64,000 nucleotides of DNA from Halobellus rufus. Its GTDB lineage: Archaea; Halobacteriota; Halobacteria; Halobacteriales; Haloferacaceae. The notes under the pieces are model-generated. The model saw only the letters and a program-made list of their open reading frames with translations, was not told where the DNA came from and searched no databases. Shown one piece after another: positions 1 through 7,615 of the stretch. The first letter of the stretch is position 1, and every line of letters starts with the position of its first letter. Position numbers and translations under genes: made by a program. The stretch lies in the NCBI RefSeq assembly GCF_000739575.1, contig NZ_BBJO01000031.1:1-64000 (forward strand). Direction: 5' to 3'.

Positions 1-124
1 GGAGGAAGCCTGCCGTGTTCACCAGCACCCCGGCCGCGATCGCGGCGACGAGGACCATCGCGATGAACACGATGAGCGTGCCGATGCCGACCTGACCACG
101 GTCGGCGTCGTTGTCTTCGAACAT
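1..124 (-). CDS. Archaellin (archaeal flagellin), N-terminal fragment
   Basis: The gene runs off the left edge, so only the first 41 codons are visible. They read [19 protein letters not shown] and continue into a hydrophobic helix ([22 protein letters not shown]). This is the class III signal and assembly helix of archaellins: a short charged leader, a cleavage site before GQVGIGTL for the preflagellin peptidase, then the hydrophobic helix that packs in the filament core. The ATG at 124 has GGAG about 12 bases upstream. It is the structural protein of the swimming filament, and its position beside chemotaxis genes fits. Which archaellin paralogue it is cannot be told from this fragment. Confidence 0.9.
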   Translation of the reverse strand, partial: MFEDNDADRGQVGIGTLIVFIAMVLVAAIAAGVLVNTAGFL

Positions 125-442
125 TGTTGTTGTCTCCAGTCTGGTCCCGAACTCCCCGTCGGAGGGCGAGACCGTCACGCGGACCAATCAACGGGCTGTA
201 CATAACGGTATGTACCCAGATATCACCGATGATATTCGCCATACTGGCGAGAAAATCGGGTTACAGGCCGTCAATCCGAGAGATCGATCCAAACCGGTTC
301 GAGAACTCGACCGGACACGAGCTCGGAGAGAACCCGAACTCATTCACTTCGCGTGATGGCGAGTGCTATCGGTCGACTTCGTCGACGCCAACGGCAAACG
401 TGATCGACAACGGCGATCGACCCCTTCCCGAGAAAATACAGA
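125..442. other. Intergenic region between archaellin and the winged-helix regulator
   Basis: No convincing gene. The left part holds the archaellin promoter and 5' leader on the minus strand, including the inverted repeat at 198-215. Bases 215-245 are AT-rich (agatatcaccgatgatatt). Short plus-strand open frames here lack the usual third-position bias and are not called. Confidence 0.6.
198..215. repeat. Perfect inverted repeat GTACATA-N4-TATGTAC upstream of archaellin
   Basis: Seven-base arms GTACATA and TATGTAC are separated by ACGG. The centre lies about 82 bases upstream of the archaellin ATG. It is the only AT-rich block near enough to hold that gene's TATA element, which would give a leader of roughly 50 bases. 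A symmetric site overlapping a promoter suggests an operator; this is inference. Confidence 0.55.
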
Positions 443-781
443 TTACTCCTGCGAGATCGTCCGCCAGACGTCGTCGAGTTTGTTCTTCACTTCGGGACGG
501 TCCGTGACCTGAACGTTGAGATCCTGTCCCTCGAAATTGATGACGATCTCGTCGATGTCGCGCCGGTAGACGTTCGTGCGTCGGTGTTCGTCCGAGAGAA
601 CGCGGTCGTGTAGTTCGAGCAGTCCGGCACCAGTCAACTCTTCGATGCGACGGTAACACGTCGCGATCGGGATGTCGAGCATTTCGCTGAACTCCTGTGC
701 CGAACGGGCTTCGTCGGCAGCGCGTAAGATGTCCGGGTTGTATTCGTTCCCGAGCGCTGCGAGCGTCCTGTCGGACTCCAT
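443..781 (-). CDS. Winged-helix transcriptional regulator beside the motility genes
   Basis: 112 residues. Residues about 15-60 form a winged helix (LRAADEARSAQEFSEML, IPIATCYRRIEELTGAGLL with the recognition helix, and LHDRVLSDEHRRTNVYRRD as the wing). The C-terminal half, DEIVINFEGQDLNVQVTDRP, may serve dimerisation. ArsR/MarR-like one-domain regulators are common in haloarchaea. Its place between archaellin and the chemotaxis operon suggests control of motility, perhaps like the euryarchaeal archaellum regulator EarA, but that match is inference. The inverted repeat at 807-820, 26-39 bases upstream of its start, could be an autoregulatory site. Confidence 0.8.
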   Translation of the reverse strand: MESDRTLAALGNEYNPDILRAADEARSAQEFSEMLDIPIATCYRRIEELTGAGLLELHDRVLSDEHRRTNVYRRDIDEIVINFEGQDLNVQVTDRPEVKNKLDDVWRTISQE

Positions 782-806
782 AGATGCCGCTACCTTCTAA
801 CCCAAA

Positions 807-820
807 TCACATGAATGTGA
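807..820. promoter_or_regulatory. Inverted repeat TCACAT-GA-ATGTGA upstream of the regulator
   Basis: Perfect six-base arms with a two-base spacer. It lies 26-39 bases upstream of the regulator's start codon at 781, the position expected for TATA/BRE sequences on the minus strand. Binding here would compete with the basal factors, as in autoregulated archaeal winged-helix genes. Function is inferred. Confidence 0.45.
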
Positions 821-944
821 CGGTCGTGCAGTTTCGATATTGATACTGAAATCTCCGCGGCCGTGGCCGACACCGAAGGAGGTGTGCTCGACAACTTCGG
901 GGTCCTGCGATGGGCTTATTATCGCGCCGTCGACACCGTGAGGT

Positions 945-1502
945 ATGGCTCCGTCGGATCAACAGGACGACACTCCCGCCCGCGCACGCAGCGAGGAGGG
1001 CGTCGTCAGGCCCGACGACCTCGATTACACCGGTTCCGAACGTGTCGCGGAACTCTCCGACGGCCGCTACGTCATCGCGACCGACAACGACGACGCCCCG
1101 TCGGTCGAAGGTGACGGAGACGAAGAAGCCGAGGGTCCCGACGACAGGGGGACGCTCGCACGCCAGCAGACGAGCCGCTACCTCTCCGAGCGCGGTGGCG
1201 ACTACAGCCTCGCGCTCACGGCGGCGTTCGACGGCGAGATCCGGCACCACGAGAGCGTCTCCGACGACGTCGCGACCACCTTCGGCGACCTCGTGACGTG
1301 GTACGTCGATCAGATCGACACGGAAGCCTCGACCAGCGAGGCTATCGGCATCCTCCTTCTCGCGTCGGAGACCTCGGTGACGTACCCGACCAACGCGCTC
1401 GCGTCCGTGCTCCAGACGCACGGGCTCTCTCTCGACGACTCCATCGGAGATCTCGTCGACGCCCTGCGCGAAGAGGAGTTTCAGCTTCCGGCGGACGAGT
1501 AG
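945..1502 (+). CDS. Uncharacterised acidic haloarchaeal protein (DUF7500-like) upstream of cheY
   Basis: 185 residues, strongly acidic, no signal peptide or membrane segment. Residues 1-75 are a charged linker containing a short ordered stretch (SERVAELSDGRYVIATD). Residues 80-180 look folded and helical (RQQTSRYLSERGGDYSLALTAAFDGEI, EASTSEAIGILLLASETSVTYPTNALASVL). A TATA-like CTTATTA at 915-921 sits 24-30 bases before the ATG, consistent with a leaderless message. I connect it with a haloarchaea-only family found next to chemotaxis genes; the family name is from memory and no activity is known to me. Confidence 0.75.
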   Translation: MAPSDQQDDTPARARSEEGVVRPDDLDYTGSERVAELSDGRYVIATDNDDAPSVEGDGDEEAEGPDDRGTLARQQTSRYLSERGGDYSLALTAAFDGEIRHHESVSDDVATTFGDLVTWYVDQIDTEASTSEAIGILLLASETSVTYPTNALASVLQTHGLSLDDSIGDLVDALREEEFQLPADE

Positions 1503-1563
1503 ACGGTCGCACCGCTCTCAGACGGCCGATATCTCGTATCATCCTTGATAATGAGGGCGATGC

Positions 1564-1570
1564 GTTTATA
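1564..1570 (+). promoter_or_regulatory. TATA element of the cheY-cheC-cheD operon
   Basis: GTTTATA lies 24-30 bases before the cheY ATG at 1594, the spacing of a leaderless haloarchaeal transcript. Confidence 0.6.
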
Positions 1571-1593
1571 CAGCGATTCTCGGAACGGTGAGT

Positions 1594-1962
1594 ATGGCAC
1601 GCACCGTACTGGTCGTGGACGACTCGGCGTTTATGCGGAACCTTCTGAAGCAGTTACTCGAAGAGGATCACGAGGTCGTCGGCGAGGCGGAAAACGGCGT
1701 CGAGGCGGTGGAACTGTACCGGGAACTCGACCCAGACGTGGTCACGATGGACGTCGTGATGCCGATCCGGAACGGCATCGAGGCGACCGCCGAGATCAAA
1801 TCGCTCGATCCGGCTTCCTCGGTCATTATGTGCACGTCCGTGGGCCAAGAAGAGAAGATGCGCGAGGCCGTCGAAGCGGGGGCGGACGGCTACATCACGA
1901 AGCCGTTCCAGAAGCCGAACGTCCTCCAGGCCATCGACGACGTGGTGGGCGTCGAGGCATGA
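1594..1962 (+). CDS. cheY: Chemotaxis response regulator CheY
   Basis: 122-residue single receiver domain. The acidic pair D9-D10, phospho-acceptor D53 (VVTMDVVMP), T81 (MCTSVG) and K103 (YITKPF) are all present. In the family, CheY phosphorylated by CheA moves to the motor; in archaea it acts through CheF and ArlCDE proteins. I start at ATG 1594 rather than the in-frame GTG at 1588, because MARTVLVVDD is the family N-terminus and the TATA spacing fits. Its stop overlaps the next start (ATGA at 1959-1962), so it is co-translated with cheC. No cheA, cheB or cheR lies in the window. Confidence 0.95.
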   Translation: MARTVLVVDDSAFMRNLLKQLLEEDHEVVGEAENGVEAVELYRELDPDVVTMDVVMPIRNGIEATAEIKSLDPASSVIMCTSVGQEEKMREAVEAGADGYITKPFQKPNVLQAIDDVVGVEA

Positions 1963-3140
1963 ACCTCGACGTCCAGTCGCTTCGGACGTTCAGCCGACTG
2001 GCCCGCTCCGGAGCCGAACAGGCCGCGGGATCGCTCACGACGCTGACCGGCTTCGACGCCCGCGTCGCCGTCACGAAAGTCGAGATGGCGACCCGGGCGG
2101 ACGTCGAACGGGAGTTCCGCGAGCGCGACCTCGTCACCGTCCACATCGGCTTTTCGGGGGCGATCGAGGGGCGGACGGTTCTCGCGTTCGACCGCGACCG
2201 CGCCGTCACGCTCGTCGACGCGCTCGTCCCGGGTGCGGCGGCAGAGCCCGAGAGCGAACTCGCCACGAGCGGGCTGAAAGAGCTCGGGAACATTATGCTC
2301 GGCGGCTTCATCGACGGCTGGGCGGACTTCCTCGGCGAGGGAATCGACATCACGACGCCGACGTACGTCGAGTTGGACGCCGGTCGGTCCCTTCAGGACG
2401 CCGTCGACGAGCCGGCGGTCGACGCCGAGCAGGTCCTCGCGTTCCGGAACCACCTCGAGACCGTCGACGAGGAGGCGGGCTTCTACATCTATATGCTGCC
2501 GACGCGCGAATCCGTGGAGACGATCGTCGACGCCGCCGGCGAGGCCGACGACGCGATCCCCGTCGAGACGTTCACGTCGTTCTCTCAGATGATCTCGGAG
2601 GGGGCCGGACAGGCCTCCGAAGACCTGACGGCGATGACCGGCATCGAGACCGACGTCGACGTGAGCCGGCTGAGTTTCGTGCCCGTCGAGGGCGTGCCGA
2701 TGGAACTGACCGACGAGGCCAGACGCGGCGTCGTCTTGGAGTTCAGCGGGACGCCGTCGGGCTACATCGCGATCCTCTTCGACGAGGAGTCCGCCGAGAG
2801 CGTCGCCGACGCGTTGATGCCGGGGATGGAGGCGGACGCGGCGATGCGCCAGAGCGCGATACAGGAAATCGGGAACATCGTCACCTCCGGATTCTTAGAC
2901 GGCTGGGCGAACGCCCTCGAGACGACGATCGAGATCTCGCCGCCGACGTACGTCGACGACATCGCCTCGGCGATCGTCGATCCGCTGGTGACCGAACTCG
3001 CGCGGACGCAGGATTATGCGTTCCTCATCGACTCGGCGATCGTCACGCCCGACGAGACGTTCACCTGCGACATCTACGCGCTCCCCGACGAACGGGAGCT
3101 TCGGGCGGCGTTCGACCAACTCGCGCCGGAGGCGCACTGA
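1959..3140 (+). CDS. cheC: CheC-family CheY-P phosphatase, duplicated domain
   Basis: 393 residues with two CheC/CheX/FliY-type domains in tandem, about residues 1-190 and 200-393. Each carries the active-site signature S-x3-E-x2-N-x22-P: SGLKELGN ... TTP in the first copy and SAIQEIGN ... SPP in the second. Both copies therefore look catalytically competent for removing phosphate from CheY-P. In the family CheC also binds CheD, encoded next. The protein is about twice the length of a single-domain CheC. The start is fixed by the ATGA overlap with cheY; the same open frame extends upstream through cheY, but that part is a shadow. Confidence 0.92.
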   Translation: MNLDVQSLRTFSRLARSGAEQAAGSLTTLTGFDARVAVTKVEMATRADVEREFRERDLVTVHIGFSGAIEGRTVLAFDRDRAVTLVDALVPGAAAEPESELATSGLKELGNIMLGGFIDGWADFLGEGIDITTPTYVELDAGRSLQDAVDEPAVDAEQVLAFRNHLETVDEEAGFYIYMLPTRESVETIVDAAGEADDAIPVETFTSFSQMISEGAGQASEDLTAMTGIETDVDVSRLSFVPVEGVPMELTDEARRGVVLEFSGTPSGYIAILFDEESAESVADALMPGMEADAAMRQSAIQEIGNIVTSGFLDGWANALETTIEISPPTYVDDIASAIVDPLVTELARTQDYAFLIDSAIVTPDETFTCDIYALPDERELRAAFDQLAPEAH

Positions 3141-3223
3141 CGCCGATGCGAACGCGCTGGACCCGGGGCTAGTCGACGCGTGCAACGGACAACGGCCGCC
3201 GTCTGTGACCCTTCACCCACGCT

Positions 3224-3820
3224 ATGAAAGTGTACACCACCGACCGTTCGGACGCGCGGGCGTCGAGCACGCGAGTCAAAGTCGGCGTCGCCGACTACGC
3301 GGTCGCGGAGGCGGGATCGGAGCTGGTGACCAGCGGGCTCGGCTCCTGCGTCGGGATCGCGCTCGCGGACGTCGACGCCGGCGTCGGCGGCCTCGCGCAC
3401 GCGATGTTGCCCGCGGCAGACGCCGACCGCTCTTCGGGCGGCGCATCCGGTGGAACGGACGACGCTTCGGCAGCGAACCTCGACGGGGATGCGGATCTCG
3501 ACGGGGATACGCGCCCCAGAGCGGCGAAGTACGTCGACACGGCAGTCCCGGCGCTCCTGCGAGAGATGGTCGACAAGGGGGCCTCCCGCGGTCGGATCGA
3601 CGCGCGTCTCGCGGGCGGGAGCGCGATGTTCGAGTTCACCTCCCGCGCCGGGGCCGTGGGCGAGCGGAACGTCGCCGCGGCCCGCGAGACGCTCGATCGG
3701 AACGCGATTCCGCTCGTCGCCAGCGACGTCGGCGGCGATCAGGGACGCTCCCTGTCGTTCGAGATCGCGACCGGCGAACTCTCGGTTCGGCGGGCCCACG
3801 GCGAAACGCGGGTTCTCTGA
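3224..3820 (+). CDS. cheD: Chemoreceptor glutamine deamidase CheD
   Basis: 198 residues. The deamidase triad is visible as T36 (ELVTSGLGS), C42 (GSCVGI) and H59 (GGLAHAMLP). The spacings T-6-C-17-H equal those of the Thermotoga CheD triad. CheD deamidates receptor glutamines and is modulated by CheC. A hydrophilic insert at about residues 64-105 (DRSSGGASGGTDDASAANLDGDADLD) is longer than in bacterial CheD and typical of a haloarchaeal surface loop. It follows cheC by 83 bases and is probably in the same operon. Confidence 0.93.
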   Translation: MKVYTTDRSDARASSTRVKVGVADYAVAEAGSELVTSGLGSCVGIALADVDAGVGGLAHAMLPAADADRSSGGASGGTDDASAANLDGDADLDGDTRPRAAKYVDTAVPALLREMVDKGASRGRIDARLAGGSAMFEFTSRAGAVGERNVAAARETLDRNAIPLVASDVGGDQGRSLSFEIATGELSVRRAHGETRVL

Positions 3821-3964
3821 GGCCCTTCGCGGACGCGTCCGTCCACCCGTTCCGAGCTATCCGTTCTGATAATCGCGGGGGCACGTTTATGCGCGAGCTA
3901 TCTGACTCTCGGAGTACGACGGCGCGGGGACGGAAATCGTCGCCGCGACAACGGGAGACTGGCT

Positions 3965-5077
3965 ATGACAAGCGACCCCGATGACTACGACCTCCGAGAG
4001 CGCAGACGTATCGAAGACGACCGACGGGGCAGGCGGACCGACGAGCGAAGCGACGCCGCAGACGCGGACGGGCCGAGCGACGAGAGTTCGCCCGGCCGTC
4101 GCGGCGAGGAGTCGCCCGGTCGCCCCCATCGCTTCCGACGGGACCGGAACGACCGACGGCGCGAGCGACACGACAGCGGACAGCGCGACGGCGCACAGGA
4201 TCGCGAGGAGTCCAGTCGAGACGCGAGACGACGTAACGGGAAGCGTCGGCGGAGCGATCGACAGGCCGAGCCCTCGAACGACGGACGGAGAGCGATCGAC
4301 GACGTGTCGGTCCGGCCACGAGAGCGCAACGGAGTGAGTCGCCCGCGACACGGGGAGTCCGACCACGCGGGCGCGCAGGACGAGGTCGCGAAGGCCGATC
4401 GGATCGCTCGCGACCTCGGGTTCGGCGGTCGGATCCGCGACGACGCTCGCGACGTCACCGCTGGTGTGGAGGGTGATCGACTGAACCGGCCAGCGCCGAC
4501 TCGGCGCCGGGACTCTCACAGCGCCCCCACCGAAGGCCGCCCGGATCGGCCGGAGCTCGATCGAGCGCGGTTGGATCGGTTAGAACGATCTCGGGACGCA
4601 GAACGGCCGCGGGATTCCCAGCACCGTGCTGATCGGCGTGATCGGAACACCGACCGCAGATCGGACGTCCCCGAGGACGTCGGCCGCTTCCAGTTCGACA
4701 CGGAGATCCGCGAGCGCCCGCGCGGTCGAGCGAACGAACTGCTCCAGCCGAGCCAACTCGAACAGCTACTCGTTCACGAGACGGCCGCCGCCGACGGGCT
4801 CGCGAAGCCGTACCTGTCGTCGCTGCCGGACGCGTACGTCGCCGAACGGCTCGTCTTCGACTGGCTCGAGTTCCTCGTGTTGAACGGCGGGTACAAGCGG
4901 ACGATGGACGCGCTCCGCTACTACCACACCGTCGAGTGGCTCACCGAGGACATCGAAGCGGAGCTCCAGGATTACCTCGTGGCGTTCTCCGGAGAGGTCT
5001 CTACGACGCGGGAGTACGAGGTCGAAGACCACCACCTGAGCCTCGTCTACATCGCGCGACTGGCCTCGATGACCTGA
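3965..5077 (+). CDS. ArlD/ArlE-type archaellum accessory protein, with an anomalous Arg-rich middle
   Basis: 370 codons. The last ~110 residues are a clear FlaD/E domain (KPYLSSLPDAYVAERLVF, WLEFLVLNGGYKRTMDALRYY, WLTEDIEAELQDYLVAF). The first residues, MTSDPDDYDLRE, resemble haloarchaeal ArlD/ArlCE N-termini. These proteins link chemotaxis signals to the archaellum motor. Residues ~15-225 are unusual: Arg- and Asp-rich low complexity, basic for a halophile, with codons such as CGA, AGA and GGA that are scarce nearby. No credible internal start lies just before the FlaD/E domain, so I keep the long frame. A pair of compensating frameshifts, or overlap with an antisense gene, is possible. A TATA-like GTTTATG lies at 3880-3886. 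Confidence 0.75.
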   Translation: MTSDPDDYDLRERRRIEDDRRGRRTDERSDAADADGPSDESSPGRRGEESPGRPHRFRRDRNDRRRERHDSGQRDGAQDREESSRDARRRNGKRRRSDRQAEPSNDGRRAIDDVSVRPRERNGVSRPRHGESDHAGAQDEVAKADRIARDLGFGGRIRDDARDVTAGVEGDRLNRPAPTRRRDSHSAPTEGRPDRPELDRARLDRLERSRDAERPRDSQHRADRRDRNTDRRSDVPEDVGRFQFDTEIRERPRGRANELLQPSQLEQLLVHETAAADGLAKPYLSSLPDAYVAERLVFDWLEFLVLNGGYKRTMDALRYYHTVEWLTEDIEAELQDYLVAFSGEVSTTREYEVEDHHLSLVYIARLASMT

Positions 5078-5186
5078 CGGCTCGTCCGCGACGCTTGGCT
5101 TTCTGCGTCGGGCGAGTGATCCGTCCGATTCCCGCAACGTGGAGATCATCCGAAACGCCTACTTTCCGCTCCTCGAAGGGATAGAT

Positions 5187-5630
5187 ATGTACGACAGAAT
5201 ACTCGTTCCGACCGACGGCAGTGAGTGTGCGGACCGCGCGGTCGCGCACGCGTTGGACATCGCGGCGCAGTACGACGCCGAGTTGCGCGTCCTCTCGGTC
5301 ATCGACTCCCGGGACGTGAGCCACAGCGCGCCCGCGATCAGCGCCGAGCAGATCGAGAAGACGCTCCGCGAGCGGGCGGAGTCGATCGTCGCGGACGTCG
5401 CAGACCGGGCCGAGGAGGCGGGCGTACAGGTCGTGACCGCGGTCGAGCCCGGAATCCCGGACGACGTCGTCGTCGACTACGCCGAGGAGAACGACTGCGA
5501 CCTGATCGTGATGGGCACGCACGGTCGGACCGGCATCCAGCGGTACCTGCTCGGCAGCGTGACCGAGCGGACCGTTCGGCGCTCGTCGGTTCCGGTGCTG
5601 ACGGTCCGCGACGACGAGGAAGAGCGCTGA
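5187..5630 (+). CDS. UspA-family universal stress protein
   Basis: 147 residues, the full length of a one-domain UspA. It begins MYDRILVPTDGSE, and the nucleotide-binding motif is LIVMGTHGRTGIQRYLLGS, of the G-x2-G-x9-G-S type that binds ATP. I use ATG 5187; an upstream in-frame start at 5139 would add 16 residues outside the family pattern. It stands alone between ArlD/E and the RIO kinase. Haloarchaea carry many such genes, and no specific role can be assigned. Confidence 0.92.
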   Translation: MYDRILVPTDGSECADRAVAHALDIAAQYDAELRVLSVIDSRDVSHSAPAISAEQIEKTLRERAESIVADVADRAEEAGVQVVTAVEPGIPDDVVVDYAEENDCDLIVMGTHGRTGIQRYLLGSVTERTVRRSSVPVLTVRDDEEER

Positions 5631-5695
5631 GAGCGCGGGCGGTCGCCGCACGGTGGCGAGCTATCGCTTCCGAACGCGGCCGTCACGAAGGCGAC

Positions 5696-5703
5696 GGTAT
5701 ATA
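5696..5703 (+). promoter_or_regulatory. TATA element of the RIO-type kinase gene
   Basis: GGTATATA is 25-32 bases before the ATG at 5728, so the message is probably leaderless. Confidence 0.55.
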
Positions 5704-5727
5704 CGCCCGGGGAACCTCCACGGCGAT

Positions 5728-6531
5728 ATGGAGCTCCGCCGTCTCCTGCGCGGTCGCATCGAGTGGTCGCGGCTGGAGGCCGTCGCCAGGGAACTCTGCG
5801 ATCGGTACGACCGCGAGGAGGTCCGCGTGGAGTTTCTCGACGCCGACAACTGGCTGTCGACGCCCATGGTCGTCGACGACCAGTGGTTCGTGAAGGTCAT
5901 CTCCCGGCAGAACTCGATCGTCCACGGCCTGTTCACGACGGGGAGAAACCTGGGGGCGTTCTCCTCGGGCACGGAGGGCTTTTTCGAGCACTTCGAGACG
6001 CCGATCGAGATGGCCCGTCACGAACTCGAAGCGACCCAGCGGATGCGGGAGGTCGGGCTCAACGCGCCCGAACCGGTCGAGACGTTCGAGGTCGACGGGC
6101 TCGGGATCGTCGTCCTGGAGTACCTCCCCGACTTCCGGACGCTCGACGAACTCGACGAGGAGACCGAGGCCGACCTCGCGCCGCGGCTCTTCGAGGCGCT
6201 CCGCGAGATGCACGAACACGACCTCCTGCACGGGGACCTCCGCGCGGAGAACGTGCTCATCCTCGACGAGGAGATCTACTTCATCGACGCGACGAACGTG
6301 CGCGAGGAGGGCGCGGCGGACGCGAAAGCCTACGACGTCGCCTGCGCGCTCGGCGCGCTCGAACCGCTCATCGGCGCGAAACGGACGGTCGAAGCCGCGC
6401 TGACGGCGTACGGTCCCGACGAACTGCTCACCGCGACGCGGTTTCTCGACTTCGTCAACATCCGCCCCGACCACGACTTCGACGCCGCCCTGCTCAGGGG
6501 CGAGATCGAGAAGCGCGCCTCCTCGCCGTAG
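5728..6531 (+). CDS. RIO-type serine/threonine kinase-like protein
   Basis: 267 residues. The catalytic loop is HGDLRAEN (H168, D170, N175) and the metal-binding segment is IYFIDATN, as in RIO kinases where a compact protein-kinase fold lacks the activation loop. The N-lobe shows WFVKVISRQNS with a candidate ATP-binding lysine, and EYLPDFRTLDE forms the hinge. Archaeal RIO1 and RIO2 act in small-subunit maturation; this divergent version lacks an obvious RIO2 winged helix, so its target is unknown. The start is ATG 5728, supported by TATA spacing; the longer upstream open frame is Arg-rich and unlikely. Confidence 0.85.
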   Translation: MELRRLLRGRIEWSRLEAVARELCDRYDREEVRVEFLDADNWLSTPMVVDDQWFVKVISRQNSIVHGLFTTGRNLGAFSSGTEGFFEHFETPIEMARHELEATQRMREVGLNAPEPVETFEVDGLGIVVLEYLPDFRTLDELDEETEADLAPRLFEALREMHEHDLLHGDLRAENVLILDEEIYFIDATNVREEGAADAKAYDVACALGALEPLIGAKRTVEAALTAYGPDELLTATRFLDFVNIRPDHDFDAALLRGEIEKRASSP

Positions 6532-6830
6532 CGCTCCCGAACGCGTAACCGCTTTGCCCCGTAAGCCGCAGGCTCAGGTGTCGTCGCTGGGTGTGAGTGG
6601 AAGGCGGAGGCGGGAGTGATGCGGCCAGTCGGTCCCGCTCCGGGAGGCGGGAGCGCTGGTCGCGGTAAGCCGCAGCGGACCCCGAAACACTGCGGCGATG
6701 TGCGGCGGGCCTGTGCCGACTTCGACGAGAAAAGCGTCGGTCGTCGGCACCTGTCGGTAACGGCGGGGCGTTGATAAACCCACCGGGACGGGTGCTACCT
6801 TTCGGCGCTCGCGACCCGGCGATTGGGACC
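6532..6830. other. Convergent intergenic region
   Basis: About 300 bases between convergent genes. It contains two copies of gtaagccgcag (about 6561 and 6664) and a minus-strand TATA-like block (TTGATAAACC at 6771-6780). A short minus-strand open frame that this block could drive is listed separately. Nothing else is recognisable. Confidence 0.5.
6574..6750 (-). CDS. Possible small protein, leaderless GTG start
   Basis: 58 codons beginning VPTTDAFLVEVGTGPPHIAAV from GTG 6750. The main support is a GTTTATCAA block about 25 bases upstream on the minus strand, the right distance for a leaderless message. Third-position GC is about 78 percent by my count, lower than strong genes here. The sequence resembles no family I know. 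It may equally be an untranslated transcript or chance. Confidence 0.3.
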   Translation of the reverse strand: MPTTDAFLVEVGTGPPHIAAVFRGPLRLTATSAPASRSGTDWPHHSRLRLPLTPSDDT

Positions 6831-7259
6831 TCACGCAGTCTCGACGGCGCGGCGGAGCGCGCGTTCGAGGTTCTCTAACTCCGTATCGAGGTTGCGTTCG
6901 AAGAACCGCTCGACTCCGGGGACCCGCCCGTCGACGACGAACTCGTTGATCAGTCGCGATCCCGTCTCCGTCGGTTCGATCGTGTGCTCGCCGGTGACCC
7001 GCAGCACCGACGACTTCCCGACGAACTTGACGTGGCGGGGCGGCTCACGCGCGACGTCTTCGGTCTCGACGCGCGCGGTCGACTTCACGAACGGAATCGG
7101 CAGCCGAACGTGCCACGTTCCCTCGCCCGTCTCCTCGTCGACCTCGTGGCGCTCGACGACGCTGATCGACTCCGCCCGCTTCGACGGGTCGGCGATGAAA
7201 TCCCACACGGCCTCGGGCGGGGCGTCGAACTCGAAGACCCGCCGGACGCGTACCGTCAT
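6831..7259 (-). CDS. SRPBCC-superfamily (START-like) protein
   Basis: 142 residues. The pattern MTVRVRRVFEFDAPPEAVWDFIADPSKRAE is the first strand and helix of the polyketide-cyclase/START fold. It continues through the central sheet (TWHVRLPIPFVKSTARVETED, HVKFVGKS, SRLINEFVVDG) and a long C-terminal helix (VERFFERNLDTELENLERAL). The fold binds hydrophobic ligands in a cavity. Haloarchaea have several paralogues of unknown ligand, and context does not narrow it. Confidence 0.85.
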   Translation of the reverse strand: MTVRVRRVFEFDAPPEAVWDFIADPSKRAESISVVERHEVDEETGEGTWHVRLPIPFVKSTARVETEDVAREPPRHVKFVGKSSVLRVTGEHTIEPTETGSRLINEFVVDGRVPGVERFFERNLDTELENLERALRRAVETA

Positions 7260-7341
7260 ACGCGCTGGTAGGAGGGCGAGACAAAAAAGGTCCTGTATCG
7301 CGCCGTTCGAGGGCGTTCGGCGCGGGTGGCGGTCCGACGCG

Positions 7342-7566
7342 TTAGCTTCGCGTCACGCGCCAGGTCGTCGAGCGGGCGCGGCCCCACTTTTCGATCTCGA
7401 CGTCCTCGGACTTCTCTGCGAGTCGCGGGAGCCGCACACCGACCTGCTTGGCCGTCAGACCGATCGCGTCGGCGATGTTCTTGGCCCTGAAGTACCGCTC
7501 GCCGGCGGAGACGCTCTCGCGGAGGTACGCGACGATGCGCTGTTCCTCCTCGGTGAACTCGCTCAT
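7342..7566 (-). CDS. Small winged-helix-like haloarchaeal protein (DUF7123-like)
   Basis: 74 residues: MSEFTEEEQRIVAYLRESV, then ERYFRAKNIADAIGLTAKQVGVRLP, and a C-terminal EKWGRARSTTWRVTRS strand. This is a compact winged helix in which IADAIGLTAKQVGVRL is the recognition element and the last strands form the wing. It is conserved in haloarchaea as a stand-alone protein. DNA binding is likely from the fold, but no target is known. The family name is from memory. Confidence 0.8.
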   Translation of the reverse strand: MSEFTEEEQRIVAYLRESVSAGERYFRAKNIADAIGLTAKQVGVRLPRLAEKSEDVEIEKWGRARSTTWRVTRS

Positions 7567-7615
7567 TGGCTCAGAGTACGGGCGGTTCGGTCTTAAGTTT
7601 CTCGTCCGGTCGACG

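Noticed and set aside
807-1421. 204-codon minus-strand frame over the gene at 945
   Set aside because: Shadow of the plus-strand acidic protein; Arg/Val-rich composition typical of antisense frames in GC-rich DNA.
1545-1958. Upstream extension of the cheC frame through cheY
   Set aside because: Gly/Arg-rich shadow sequence; the ATGA junction fixes the cheC start at 1959.
3887-4519. Antisense 210-codon open frame over the ArlD/E gene as a called gene
   Set aside because: Its codon bias is slightly better than the sense frame, but there is no family match or start signal, so it is reported only as a finding.
6561-6675. Two copies of gtaagccgcag as a mobile-element repeat
   Set aside because: Eleven bases repeated twice about 100 bases apart with no flanking duplication or open frame; too little to call an element.
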